Shown here: positions 8,110-18,167 of the stretch, piece after piece
Position numbering within the stretch: the first letter of the stretch is position 1
Layout of the letters: each line of letters begins with the position of its first letter
Source of the DNA: Nitrospinae bacterium CG11_big_fil_rev_8_21_14_0_20_45_15
GTDB lineage: Bacteria > Nitrospinota > Nitrospinia > Nitrospinales > VA-1
DNA: 46,384 nt
Reading direction: 5' to 3'
Assembly (NCBI GenBank): GCA_002787235.1
Contig: PCWG01000042.1
Location: 227,713-274,096 of the forward strand
Translations under genes and position numbers: made by a program
Notes under the pieces: model-generated
What the model was told of the DNA's origin: nothing
The model's input: only the letters and a program-made list of their open reading frames with translations
The model's database searches: none

Positions 8110-9066
8110 ATGTTGTTGTCAAACAAATTACCCCACCTATTTTTAGTTCTTTTATTGTCTTCCTCTGTTTTCATGCAAGGTTGTAGTTATATTCCTTGGT
8201 TAAAGGGTAGTCAGGAAGAGGATATTGCTTTTGAAGATGATTTTGGCACAGAGGATGGTGAATTTGCAGATAAAGAAGGTGGCAAAGGGGGTGAAGATGA
8301 TTTCTTTGGAGAAACAGAGGGTGAATTCCTCAATGTTGATGAGCAGTTTCCCAACCCTGCTCAGGAAACAGCAAAGAGCGAATTAAAAGGTGATGTTGAG
8401 AATTTACAATCTCAACAAGGTGCATTAGCAGGTAAAGTCCGACAAATGGAAGAGATGCTCAAGACGCTGGAACCTAAAATCAGTGCGACAGAACAGAGAT
8501 TGCAGGGCAGTCTTGCGGCCGCAAAAGGGAAAACAGAATTCCTGGAGCCGGAAGTGGAGCAACTGAAAAAACAAGTTGCGGCTTTGAATGCTGAAATCGC
8601 CCGGTTGAAAGAAATTGAAGCGAAAGAAGCCGCGGCAATGGTCGCCAAAAAGGAAGAGGTCAAGAAGAAAAGAACAATGCGTCGAAAGGCAAGTCCTGTT
8701 CCTCCAGAGTATTCCAGAGCACTTGCGGCTTATAGAGCCAAGAACTATGACGAATCCATTCTTCTTTTCCAGTCACTTTCAGTAAGCAATCCACCCGCTA
8801 ATTTGCAAGACAACATTGCCTTCTGGATTGGAAGCAATTATGTACAGTTGGAAATGTTTGATGATGCTATCAAGCAATTTGAAATGGTACTGAATAAATT
8901 TTCACGAGGAAATAAAGTACATGATTCGCGCTATATGCTGGCTCTGAGCTATCATAAGATGGGGCAGAGCAGTAAAGCAGTGGAAATTCTTCAATCCGCT
9001 TTAAAATCAAAGCCTAATCAGGAAGTGCGTGTTAAAATGGAAAAAATGCTGAACGAAATCCGTTAA
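8110..9066 (+). CDS. TPR lipoprotein with coiled coil (CpoB/YbgF-like)
   Basis: 318 aa. Signal peptide with lipobox FMQGC (Cys about residue 26), then a very acidic Gly/Asp/Glu-rich linker. A coiled coil follows (about 85-180, EQLKKQVAALNAEIARLKE) with a basic patch KKKRTMRRK. C-terminal TPR-like helices are at about 200-315 (AYRAKNYDESILLFQSL, YVQLEMFDDAIKQFEMVL, SYHKMGQSSKAVEILQ). The order coiled coil then TPRs resembles CpoB/YbgF, the TolA-binding coordinator of outer-membrane constriction, but the lipoprotein anchor and acidic linker differ. AAGGAG lies 12 nt before the ATG; an in-frame TTG at 8062 is less likely. It is first in the operon behind the consensus promoter. Alternatively it could serve in polysaccharide export. 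Confidence 0.75.
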   Translation: MLLSNKLPHLFLVLLLSSSVFMQGCSYIPWLKGSQEEDIAFEDDFGTEDGEFADKEGGKGGEDDFFGETEGEFLNVDEQFPNPAQETAKSELKGDVENLQSQQGALAGKVRQMEEMLKTLEPKISATEQRLQGSLAAAKGKTEFLEPEVEQLKKQVAALNAEIARLKEIEAKEAAAMVAKKEEVKKKRTMRRKASPVPPEYSRALAAYRAKNYDESILLFQSLSVSNPPANLQDNIAFWIGSNYVQLEMFDDAIKQFEMVLNKFSRGNKVHDSRYMLALSYHKMGQSSKAVEILQSALKSKPNQEVRVKMEKMLNEIR

Positions 9067-9099
9067 GCCTTTTTCCCAACTTATTTAAATGGGTTACAG

Positions 9100-10239
9100 A
9101 TGAAAGTCGCCATCGTCCACGATTGGTTGACAGGCATGCGTGGCGGTGAGAAATGTCTTGAAGTTTTCGTGCGTCTCTTTCCACACGCAGACTTGTATAC
9201 CCTTCTGCATATCAAAAATTCAGTCTCACCTGAGATTGAAAATAGAAAAATAGAAGTTTCCTTTCTTCAGAATCTACCCTTCATTCAGTCCCGATACCGC
9301 TATTACCTCCCATTAATGCCCTTTGCGATATCAGGATTTGATTTGCGCGGTTACGACCTGGTGCTCAGTAGCAGTCATTGCGTTGCCAAGGCCGTTCGAG
9401 TGTCTCCCAAAACCCTGCATGTTTGTTATTGTCACACACCCATGCGGTATATCTGGGATCAGTTTGACCAGTACTTTGCCCGACCGGGATCACCCAAGTT
9501 GACTTCGCTTGTTATGAAATTGATAGCACCCTCATTGCGACGGTGGGATGTGAGGATGAACCGGCACGTCGATTTTTTCATTGCCAACTCCCAACATGTT
9601 CAAAAACGTATCAAGAAATATTATGGACGAGAGTCCAGCGTTATCTATCCTCCTGTCGATACAGATTATTTCAAGCCGCAAAAAAAAGAGAGAGGCGATT
9701 TTTTCCTTATTCTATCTGCATTCGCTCCCTACAAGAGAGTTGATTTAGCGGTTGAAGCCTTCAATAAACTGGGGTATCCTCTGGTGGTTATTGGGACAGG
9801 GCAGGATGAGGAGAGATTGCGCCGCCTTGCCAATAAAAACATCCAGTTTAAAGGATGGTTGGATGCAGAAGAAATCCGTTCCTATCTGGGACGTTGCAGA
9901 GCCTTGATTTTCCCCGGTGAAGAAGACTTTGGAATCACTCCTGTCGAAGCGCAGGCAATGGGGCGACCCGTTATCGCTTATGGCAAAGGCGGGGCTCTGG
10001 AAACAGTGGTTGCCAGTTCTGGTAGAGTGGTTGGAGAGCCTCTCAGCAGATCTGCGACAGGTGTTTTTTTCGACGAACCGACGGTCAACGCCTTAGTGCA
10101 GGCTGTGTCCTATTTTGAAACGATAGAATCCTCTTTTGATCCCGATCTCATTCGGCAACACGCCCAGAAATTTGATACAAGTATATTTGCCGATCACATC
10201 AAGAAATTTATCGATCAACAACTTTCTACTTCAACGTAA
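9100..10239 (+). CDS. GT4 family glycosyltransferase
   Basis: 379 aa, GT-B fold retaining glycosyltransferase. The N-terminal acceptor domain has VHDWLTGMRGGEKCLEVF, the opening seen in WbaZ/mannosyltransferase-like GT4 enzymes. The C-terminal nucleotide-sugar site has the EX7E motif (GEEDFGITPVEAQAMGRPVI) and the hinge SAFAPYKRVDLAVEAF. It probably adds a mannose-like sugar to a lipid-linked surface glycan; the sugar is inference. Its stop codon abuts the start codon of the sugar-phosphate transferase gene (TAAATG), so the two are translationally coupled. Confidence 0.9.
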   Translation: MKVAIVHDWLTGMRGGEKCLEVFVRLFPHADLYTLLHIKNSVSPEIENRKIEVSFLQNLPFIQSRYRYYLPLMPFAISGFDLRGYDLVLSSSHCVAKAVRVSPKTLHVCYCHTPMRYIWDQFDQYFARPGSPKLTSLVMKLIAPSLRRWDVRMNRHVDFFIANSQHVQKRIKKYYGRESSVIYPPVDTDYFKPQKKERGDFFLILSAFAPYKRVDLAVEAFNKLGYPLVVIGTGQDEERLRRLANKNIQFKGWLDAEEIRSYLGRCRALIFPGEEDFGITPVEAQAMGRPVIAYGKGGALETVVASSGRVVGEPLSRSATGVFFDEPTVNALVQAVSYFETIESSFDPDLIRQHAQKFDTSIFADHIKKFIDQQLSTST

Positions 10240-11632
10240 ATGCTGAAGAAACACAGTCAGCTATTTCTATCGGGTCTGATTGCATCGGACAGCCTGGTAG
10301 TTCTGTTTTCATGGTTTGCCGCCTATTGGCTTCGCATCAACCTGCCTTGGATTCCACTCACTAGCGGAGAACCGTTGTTTGAGGCCTATGCATGGTCTGC
10401 AATACCGGTTTTGATTGTGTTCATGATCAATGCAAGAAACTTTGGGTTGTATCGTCCTCTTCGAGGGAAAAGTTTTTTGTCGGAATTGACGACCTTGGTG
10501 AAAGTGGTGCTCTTTACCGGACTCATGCTCACCGCACTGGCATTTTTTTATCGTGGGGATTCATTTTCACGTGTGATCGCCGCGTATTTCCTGATTTTAG
10601 TGCTGACACTTTTAACAACATCCCATTGGTGCATCCGTGTTTTTTTGATCCATCTCAGAAAGAAGGGCATCAACTTGAGACATGTGTTGATTCTGGGAGT
10701 GGGTGAATTAGCGCAGACACTTTCGGACAAGCTGAACCTTCATCCTGAATACGGTTTCAATGTAGTTGGATTTTTGCAAGAGGCGCAAAGTACCCCTGTT
10801 GCTACGATAGAGGCACAAAAGATTTTGGGGAAAACACTGGATGTCTCCAGAATCATAAAGGACTATGGCATCGACCAGGTTTTCATAGCATTTCCTCTCA
10901 AAGCTCAGGGCGAGATTGAAAACGTTTTGAGCTTGTTGACAGAAGAAACAGTTACGATAAAAGTTGTCCCTGATCTGATGCAGTTTGTGAATCTTCAGTC
11001 CGGTGTCGAAGAGTTGGATGGCCTGCCCATAATCAGCATCAGTGACACCCCCCTGTATGGCTGGAATCTGGTGATTAAAAGAATCATTGATCTGATATTT
11101 TCTGCTGTGGCAATTTTCTTATTGGCTCCATTGATGGCAGTGATTGCAATCATTATTAAACTGGAATCTCCTGGCCCCATATTTTACCGCCAGGAAAGAG
11201 AAGGATTGGATCGCAGGGTTTTTGACATGCTAAAATTCAGATCTATGAAGATAGATGCCGAATCAAGTTCAGGACCTGTATGGGCCAGTAAAAGTGATGA
11301 TCGTCGAACTCGCATCGGCGCATTTTTAAGATCCTCCAGTTTGGATGAATTGCCGCAACTTTATAACGTCTTCAAAGGCGAAATGAGTCTGGTGGGTCCA
11401 CGACCTGAACGACCTGTTTTTATAGATGATTTTAAAAAGACTATCCCGCATTATATGTTGCGCCTGAAAATGAAAGCAGGCATTACCGGGTGGGCTCAGG
11501 TCAATGGTTGGCGGGGAAATACTTCTCTGGAAAAACGGATTGAATTTGATCTTTATTATATTCGAAACTGGTCTCTGGCATTCGATTTCAAAATTCTTTT
11601 CATGACCCTCTGGAAGGGTTTTATAAATCCCC

Positions 11633-11643
<11 letters not shown>
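10240..11643 (+). CDS. Undecaprenyl-phosphate sugar phosphotransferase (WcaJ/WbaP-type)
   Basis: 467 aa polyprenyl glycosylphosphotransferase that starts a surface polysaccharide by moving a sugar-1-phosphate onto undecaprenyl phosphate. The N-terminal half has four transmembrane helices. A Rossmann-like CoA-binding domain (VLILGVGELAQTL, about residue 150) follows. A further TM segment (about 280-305) leads into the catalytic domain, with KRIIDLIFSAVAIFLLAPLM, PGPIFYRQEREGLD, MLKFRSM and the SLDELPQLYNVFKGEMSLVG PRPE block. The complete domain set resembles WcaJ (glucose-1-P) enzymes. The coding end overlaps kdsB by 11 nt. Confidence 0.92.
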
Positions 11644-14061
<2,418 letters not shown>

Positions 14062-14086
14062 AAATACGGGCATCAAGCAAATAAAA

Positions 14087-14120
14087 AAGGGCACCCCCTT
14101 GAAAGGGTGCCCCTTAAAAT
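14087..14120. terminator. Bidirectional rho-independent terminator
   Basis: GGGCACCC (14089-14096) pairs with GGGTGCCC (14105-14112). A-rich sequence precedes it and AAAATTTTT follows, so it can stop pyrG on the plus strand and the convergent minus-strand gene ending at 14146. Confidence 0.85.
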
Positions 14121-14145
14121 TTTTATAGCTGAAGATCGAACCCGA

Positions 14146-14475
14146 TCAGTTCATGCTACCTTCCTCTTTTTTCCTCATCGGTTCAACTTCCTTTTTCATC
14201 ATGTCCGAGGTGCCGCTACCTTCTTCTTTCAAATGTTTCGCGGTGCCTTCGTGTTTTTTGTACTCGCCGTATTTCTTTTCAGACATGCCTTCCATCTTTT
14301 CTTTATACTTGGAGCCTTCTTCTTTGTGACCGTCCATTTTTTCCATCGCATGATCACCAGCTTCTGTACCATGGCCGGCTCCGTTATGTGCGTCGTCATG
14401 TGCCTGAGCATTGCCTACAGTCAATGCAAACAAGATCAAAAAAGCAGATGGTATAGTGGCTAAGAATTGTTTCAT
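14146..14475 (-). CDS. Secreted Lys/Glu/His-rich low-complexity protein
   Basis: 109 aa. Clear signal peptide (AFLILFALTVGNAQA, cleavage after about residue 25) followed by an extremely hydrophilic mature part: His-rich first (HDDAHNGAGHGTEAGDH), then Lys/Glu/Gly/Met-rich short repeats of the type HKEEGSKYKEKMEG. No Cys and no known domain. It is probably a periplasmic disordered protein, and the His/Met content would allow metal binding, but that is inference. SD AAGGAG precedes the ATG. The HKEEGS-type segment also occurs in the TPR protein at 44895-45557. Confidence 0.65.
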   Translation of the reverse strand: MKQFLATIPSAFLILFALTVGNAQAHDDAHNGAGHGTEAGDHAMEKMDGHKEEGSKYKEKMEGMSEKKYGEYKKHEGTAKHLKEEGSGTSDMMKKEVEPMRKKEEGSMN

Positions 14476-14639
14476 CTATGCTCTCCTTCAATTATCAATG
14501 ATGTGGAAACTACCTATAAAACAAGAATACCAGTATTCTCAGTCGAAAAAGAACAAAATTTATTACAATTTTCCTAACGAAATAATGCAGTTATTTTTCT
14601 TTTGTAAAAGAGTACTTCCGGTGGGTATGGAGCAAAATA

Positions 14640-14677
14640 AAAAAGCCCAACTTTCAAGAAAGAAAGCTGAGCTTTTT
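14640..14677 (-). terminator. Rho-independent terminator of the SPOR gene
   Basis: Two 16-nt arms (14640-14655 and 14662-14677) with a 6-nt loop pair fully when two G-U pairs are allowed. Read on the minus strand the hairpin ends in a U run. It lies 36 nt downstream of the SPOR-protein stop codon. Confidence 0.85.
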
Positions 14678-14712
14678 GTAAATCCATGGGCGGGAGTTAA
14701 ATCAGATTTTTT

Positions 14713-15699
14713 TTAATGTATAAAACTGTTTTTGAAACCCAGGTTGGCTAATTTTAGCTTGTCCTTTTTGGCTTTTTGAACGCTGTCGTATCCTGCCACC
14801 TGTACTGTATAAGTGGTTTGTTTGACGGGCAATCTTGGGATGCTGGCGGTAAATCCCTTTTTCTCCAGATCACTTTTCAAATTATCAGCAGAAGACTTCG
14901 AGTGGAATTGACCGAGAGAAACACCGTAATCGCCCGTTTCCATTTTTTTCAAATTAGGTGAATAACCTTTTTCAGCCAACGATTTCATCAAGCCCACCGC
15001 TTGCTCCTCGGTTGGGAATACTCCTGACAAAACCACATACTGTTGGCTGGTTGTTAATTTGTTTTTCAATTCGGACTTGAACCCTTTGTCCTGAAGCGTT
15101 TTGGCAAATTTATTGGCATTGTCTTCGATCAAAAAGGCACCCACCTGAATGTCCCAGACTTTCCCCGACTTTTTCTTCGTCGTTGAAGCGGTTGGTATCG
15201 ACGCGACTTTCGCCAAAACAGGTGTTCGGCTGGTTGCGCGTCGTGCTTTTCTAATGACTGGTTTTGAATTGTCTGTTGTGAGCGAAGTCTTGGTGATTTG
15301 ACCCGCATTAGATTTTGATTCCTTTAAAACGGAACGTGTTGGTTCAGGTAGGGCAGGTTCTTCTTTGACAGGTTCGGTTTGAATGATTTCTTCCTGAACG
15401 ATTTCTTCCTGAGCGTTCTCTGCATTTATTAACTCAGGAGCCAGTGCCGCTTCTTCTGCAACCGGTCTGCTGGCTTCCAAAATTGCAGGATCGAGTTCCT
15501 GGGGATTGTTGCCGCCTTGCACCAAAAAATAAACGACACCCATGAGCGATAATGCTATGGTTGAAATCCCGACGATTCTGGTATTTTTGCTACGGATTTC
15601 TTTTTCTGCGTCCAGTTCGGCTTCAATCTCGGCATTTTCAGCCAATTCATCGATTTGTTTGCTATATTTGTTTAGAACTTCAATCGGCGTGTCGGTCAT
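14713..15699 (-). CDS. Membrane-anchored SPOR-domain protein
   Basis: 328 aa. The N-terminus is cytoplasmic and acidic, with one TM helix at about residues 38-60 (GISTIALSLMGVVYFLVQGG). A long Glu/Pro/Ala-rich periplasmic linker containing near-repeats (EEIVQEEIIQTEPVKEEP) follows. At least two SPOR-like repeats lie at the C-terminus: VWDIQVGAFLIEDNANKFAK (about 181-255) and TTYTVQVAGYDSVQKAKKDK (about 295-328), the last one short. SPOR domains bind denuded glycan strands at the division septum (FtsN, DedD, RlpA families). The topology matches DedD/FtsN-like proteins; a precise ortholog cannot be named. Confidence 0.85.
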   Translation of the reverse strand: MTDTPIEVLNKYSKQIDELAENAEIEAELDAEKEIRSKNTRIVGISTIALSLMGVVYFLVQGGNNPQELDPAILEASRPVAEEAALAPELINAENAQEEIVQEEIIQTEPVKEEPALPEPTRSVLKESKSNAGQITKTSLTTDNSKPVIRKARRATSRTPVLAKVASIPTASTTKKKSGKVWDIQVGAFLIEDNANKFAKTLQDKGFKSELKNKLTTSQQYVVLSGVFPTEEQAVGLMKSLAEKGYSPNLKKMETGDYGVSLGQFHSKSSADNLKSDLEKKGFTASIPRLPVKQTTYTVQVAGYDSVQKAKKDKLKLANLGFKNSFIH

Positions 15700-15828
15700 G
15701 AGAATGTTTGAATTTAAGTGTTTAAATTAATGGAACATCTAATTATATTAAATTACATGCTATTTAGTATATATTTTATACCTTGAGAATGTCAATAACT
15801 TTTAATAAATCAATAGTATAGGGTTTTT

Positions 15829-16755
15829 ATGGCTGAAAGTAGCGAAATAACAGTCGATCTTTCTGTGGATTTGGGCAAGCTCAAATTATCCAATCCGGTA
15901 CTAGCCGCTTCGGGAACATTTGGCTACGGGCTGGAATACCTGCCTTTTGTGGACTTGAACCGGCTGGCCGGATTCTCCACCAAGGGCCTGTCGCTAAAAC
16001 CACGCATCGGCAATCCTGTTCCACGTGTCATCGATACCGAGGCGGGCATGTTGAATGCCATCGGACTCGAAAATGTGGGGCTGGACGCCTTTCTCAAAGA
16101 TAAAATTCCTCTGTTGAAGCAATACAGCGCGCGTATCATCGTTAATTTTTTTGGTGAATCGGAAGAAGAGTATGTGGAAATGGCGAGGGCTCTGTCTGAT
16201 GTGGAGTGCATCGACGCTTTGGAAATGAACATTTCCTGTCCCAATGTGGCAACAGGCGGACACCAATTCAGTTCCACTCCCCAGCGTGTCGAATCGGTCG
16301 TCAGCAAGACCCGCCAAGCCACCCATAAATTTCTCATTGTCAAACTATCGCCCAACGTGCAGGACATCGGCGAAATCGCAAAGGCCGCAGAATCCGCAGG
16401 GGCCGACGCCTTGTCCGTCGCCAATACCTACGTGGGAATGAAAATAGATATTCGCACCGGCAAACCGTATATCGCCAATCGCACCGGCGGGCTTTCCGGT
16501 TCGGCTATCAAACCCCTGTCACTGTATCTGGTCAACCAGACCGCCAAAGTCGTGAAAATTCCGATCTTTGGCATCGGCGGCATCGCCTCCGCAGAAGACG
16601 TTCTGGAATACCTCTACGCCGGAGCCAAAGCCGTGCAGATCGGGACCGCCAATTTCCTGAATCCAGCCATCACCCTGGAAGTTGTGGACGATCTGGAAAA
16701 ATTGTGCCGGGAACTGGGCATCAAAAAACTGTCCGGCATTCGCCCCTGCTTGTAA
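15829..16755 (+). CDS. pyrD: Dihydroorotate dehydrogenase B catalytic subunit
   Basis: 308 aa class 1B FMN enzyme oxidising dihydroorotate to orotate in pyrimidine synthesis. The N-terminus is LSNPVLAASGTFGYG and the substrate-binding, catalytic-Cys block is LEMNISCPN. The FMN phosphate site is FGIGGIASAEDVLEYLYAGA. Class 1B enzymes normally pair with the electron-transfer subunit PyrK, which is not adjacent here. The gene begins a pyrD-DUF3565-truA run whose later part uses far more C/G-ending codons than the flanking genes. The ATG is preceded by a weak AGGG. Confidence 0.95.
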   Translation: MAESSEITVDLSVDLGKLKLSNPVLAASGTFGYGLEYLPFVDLNRLAGFSTKGLSLKPRIGNPVPRVIDTEAGMLNAIGLENVGLDAFLKDKIPLLKQYSARIIVNFFGESEEEYVEMARALSDVECIDALEMNISCPNVATGGHQFSSTPQRVESVVSKTRQATHKFLIVKLSPNVQDIGEIAKAAESAGADALSVANTYVGMKIDIRTGKPYIANRTGGLSGSAIKPLSLYLVNQTAKVVKIPIFGIGGIASAEDVLEYLYAGAKAVQIGTANFLNPAITLEVVDDLEKLCRELGIKKLSGIRPCL

Positions 16756-16765
16756 AGAGTTCCCA

Positions 16766-16963
16766 ATGCAGAGAAAAATTGTCGCGTTCCATCAGGACAA
16801 AGAAAACCACTGGGTCGCCGATCTCGAATGCGGACACGGACAGCATCGCCGCCACAACCCACCCCTGATCGAGCGTGAATGGGTTCTCAGTGCGGAAGGA
16901 CGACAGCCCTTCATCGGCACCGAACTGAATTGTAAAAAATGCGACGAAGAATTCGCAGACTAG
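16766..16963 (+). CDS. DUF3565 zinc-ribbon-like small protein
   Basis: 65 aa. It matches the pattern of DUF3565: QRKIVAFHQDKENHWVADL, then CGHGQHRRHNPP and a C-terminal CKKC. The CGH...CKKC set suggests one metal site. The family has no established function. It lies 10 nt after pyrD and 24 nt before the preferred truA start, so it is in the same operon. The ATG is preceded by AAAGAG. The open frame extends upstream into pyrD, but the family begins at this Met. Confidence 0.8.
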   Translation: MQRKIVAFHQDKENHWVADLECGHGQHRRHNPPLIEREWVLSAEGRQPFIGTELNCKKCDEEFAD

Positions 16964-16986
16964 AAAATTTATCGAAAGAGCAGAGC

Positions 16987-17823
16987 GTGCCGGAAAATTT
17001 GGACACTGAAACAAAACCACAAAAAAAAATGAAACTGCTTCTGGAATACGAAGGCACCCGCTACTGCGGCTGGCAGTCCCAGAAAAATGGCGTTTCCATA
17101 CAAGAGATCGTGCAGGGCGTATTGAGCCGAATGCACAACACGCCGACCATCGTCTGGTCCTCCGGCAGAACCGACGCAGGAGTTCACGCGCAAGAACAGA
17201 TGGTGCATTTTTTTACCGAGTCCAGGATGACCGACCTGCAATGGCTCAAAGGCATCAACGGACTGCTCCCGACCGATATCGTCGTGAAACAAGTATCCCT
17301 CGCCGAACCGGACTTCCACGCACAGGCATCCTGCAAAGGCAAACTCTATCGCTACACTATATTGAATCGCGATTTCCCAACAGCACTCGATTTTCCCTAC
17401 TCATGGTACCTCTATTATCCGCTCGACGTGGAGGCCATGCGCGAGGCCGTGCAAGTACTCGAAGGACGGCACGACTTCACCTCCTTTCGCGGCTCTAAAT
17501 GCGGCGCGAAAAGCGCGGACCGATACTTGATGAAAACCGTCGTCCGCAAAGAAGGCGACCGCATCCAGTGTTACTTCATCGGCAACGGATTCCTCAAGCA
17601 CATGATACGCATCATCATGGGAACCGTTGTGTTGGCAGGAAGAGGGCTATTGAAGCCCGCAGACATGACGCAAATACTCGAAGCCCGCAACCGCAGAAAA
17701 GCCGGCCCCACCGCACCCGCCAAAGGGCTCTGCCTGATGCGCGTCTTTTATGACATCGAAGAACGTAGCGATTGCCTGCACCGCCTCCAGAACAGCCCCA
17801 TAGAAATCCCCTTCCTCGGCTGA
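16987..17823 (+). CDS. truA: tRNA pseudouridine synthase TruA
   Basis: 278 aa from a GTG start. Isomerises U38-U40 in the tRNA anticodon arm. Family signatures: LEYEGTRYCGWQSQ, the catalytic Asp in SSGRTDAGVHA, KLYRYTI, HDFTSFRG and FLKHMIRIIMGTVVLAGRG. The start is uncertain: ATG 16939 overlaps the DUF3565 gene, GTG 16987 follows GAAAGAG, and ATG 17029 gives the shortest form with the canonical TruA N-terminus (264 aa) but no SD. All three are in frame. Ends the pyrD operon. Confidence 0.94.
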   Translation: MPENLDTETKPQKKMKLLLEYEGTRYCGWQSQKNGVSIQEIVQGVLSRMHNTPTIVWSSGRTDAGVHAQEQMVHFFTESRMTDLQWLKGINGLLPTDIVVKQVSLAEPDFHAQASCKGKLYRYTILNRDFPTALDFPYSWYLYYPLDVEAMREAVQVLEGRHDFTSFRGSKCGAKSADRYLMKTVVRKEGDRIQCYFIGNGFLKHMIRIIMGTVVLAGRGLLKPADMTQILEARNRRKAGPTAPAKGLCLMRVFYDIEERSDCLHRLQNSPIEIPFLG

Positions 17824-17861
17824 AATTTCATAAGAAGAATTTTCCAATGTGGAACCACAAA

Positions 17862-17888
17862 CGTCATCCTGAGCAAAGTGAAGGATCT
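17862..17888. repeat. Palindromic intergenic repeat, GTCATCCTGAGC type
   Basis: 27 nt with arms ATCCT and AGGAT around GAGCAAAGTGA. From general familiarity this resembles a short repeat scattered between genes in many unrelated bacterial genomes. Only one copy is visible here. Confidence 0.6.
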
Positions 17889-17935
17889 CTATCGTGCAAA
17901 CTTAATACAATTGTATGATATTAAAATATAAAGCA

Positions 17936-17948
17936 AAGATTTGACCCT
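17936..17948 (+). repeat. 13-nt direct repeat, copy 1
   Basis: AAGATTTGACCCT, identical to 18090-18102 and in the same orientation. The two copies bracket the REP-like palindrome at 17999-18033. Confidence 0.7.
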
Positions 17949-17998
17949 ATTTAAGATTGTTACAATTAGAAGGGAAAGATTCTAGTGACCAAAAAACC

Positions 17999-18033
17999 GT
18001 CATTGCGAGACGCCAAAGGCGGCGCGGCAATCC
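17999..18033. repeat. REP-like palindrome, CATTGCGAG...GGCAATCC type
   Basis: 35 nt. Arms ATTGC/GCAAT and CGCC/GGCG fold into a hairpin around AAA with internal mismatches. Similar ATTGCGAG...CGGCAATCC palindromes are widespread in bacterial intergenic DNA; this is recalled knowledge, not searched. Confidence 0.7.
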
Positions 18034-18089
18034 ATTTTTATTTTTAAGTGATTACACACTCAAAATGATGCGCAATATTCTATTAAAAC

Positions 18090-18102
18090 AAGATTTGACC
18101 CT
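18090..18102 (+). repeat. 13-nt direct repeat, copy 2
   Basis: AAGATTTGACCCT, identical to 17936-17948, 154 nt apart start to start. Confidence 0.7.
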
Positions 18103-18167
18103 AAATATTATGGTAAAAATTAAATTGCAAGGTGTCTAGAAAATCAGGGGTGCATCATTATTCACGC

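Larger units (their letters stand above)
17824..18167. other. Repeat-bearing intergenic region
   Basis: A 344-nt region without a credible gene between truA and the convergent SEC-C gene. It holds two palindromic repeats and a duplicated 13-mer (listed separately). No terminator with a clear T run was found. Confidence 0.7.

Noticed and set aside
15924-16424. 166-codon minus-strand frame opposite pyrD.
   Set aside because: Shadow of a C/G-ending-codon gene.
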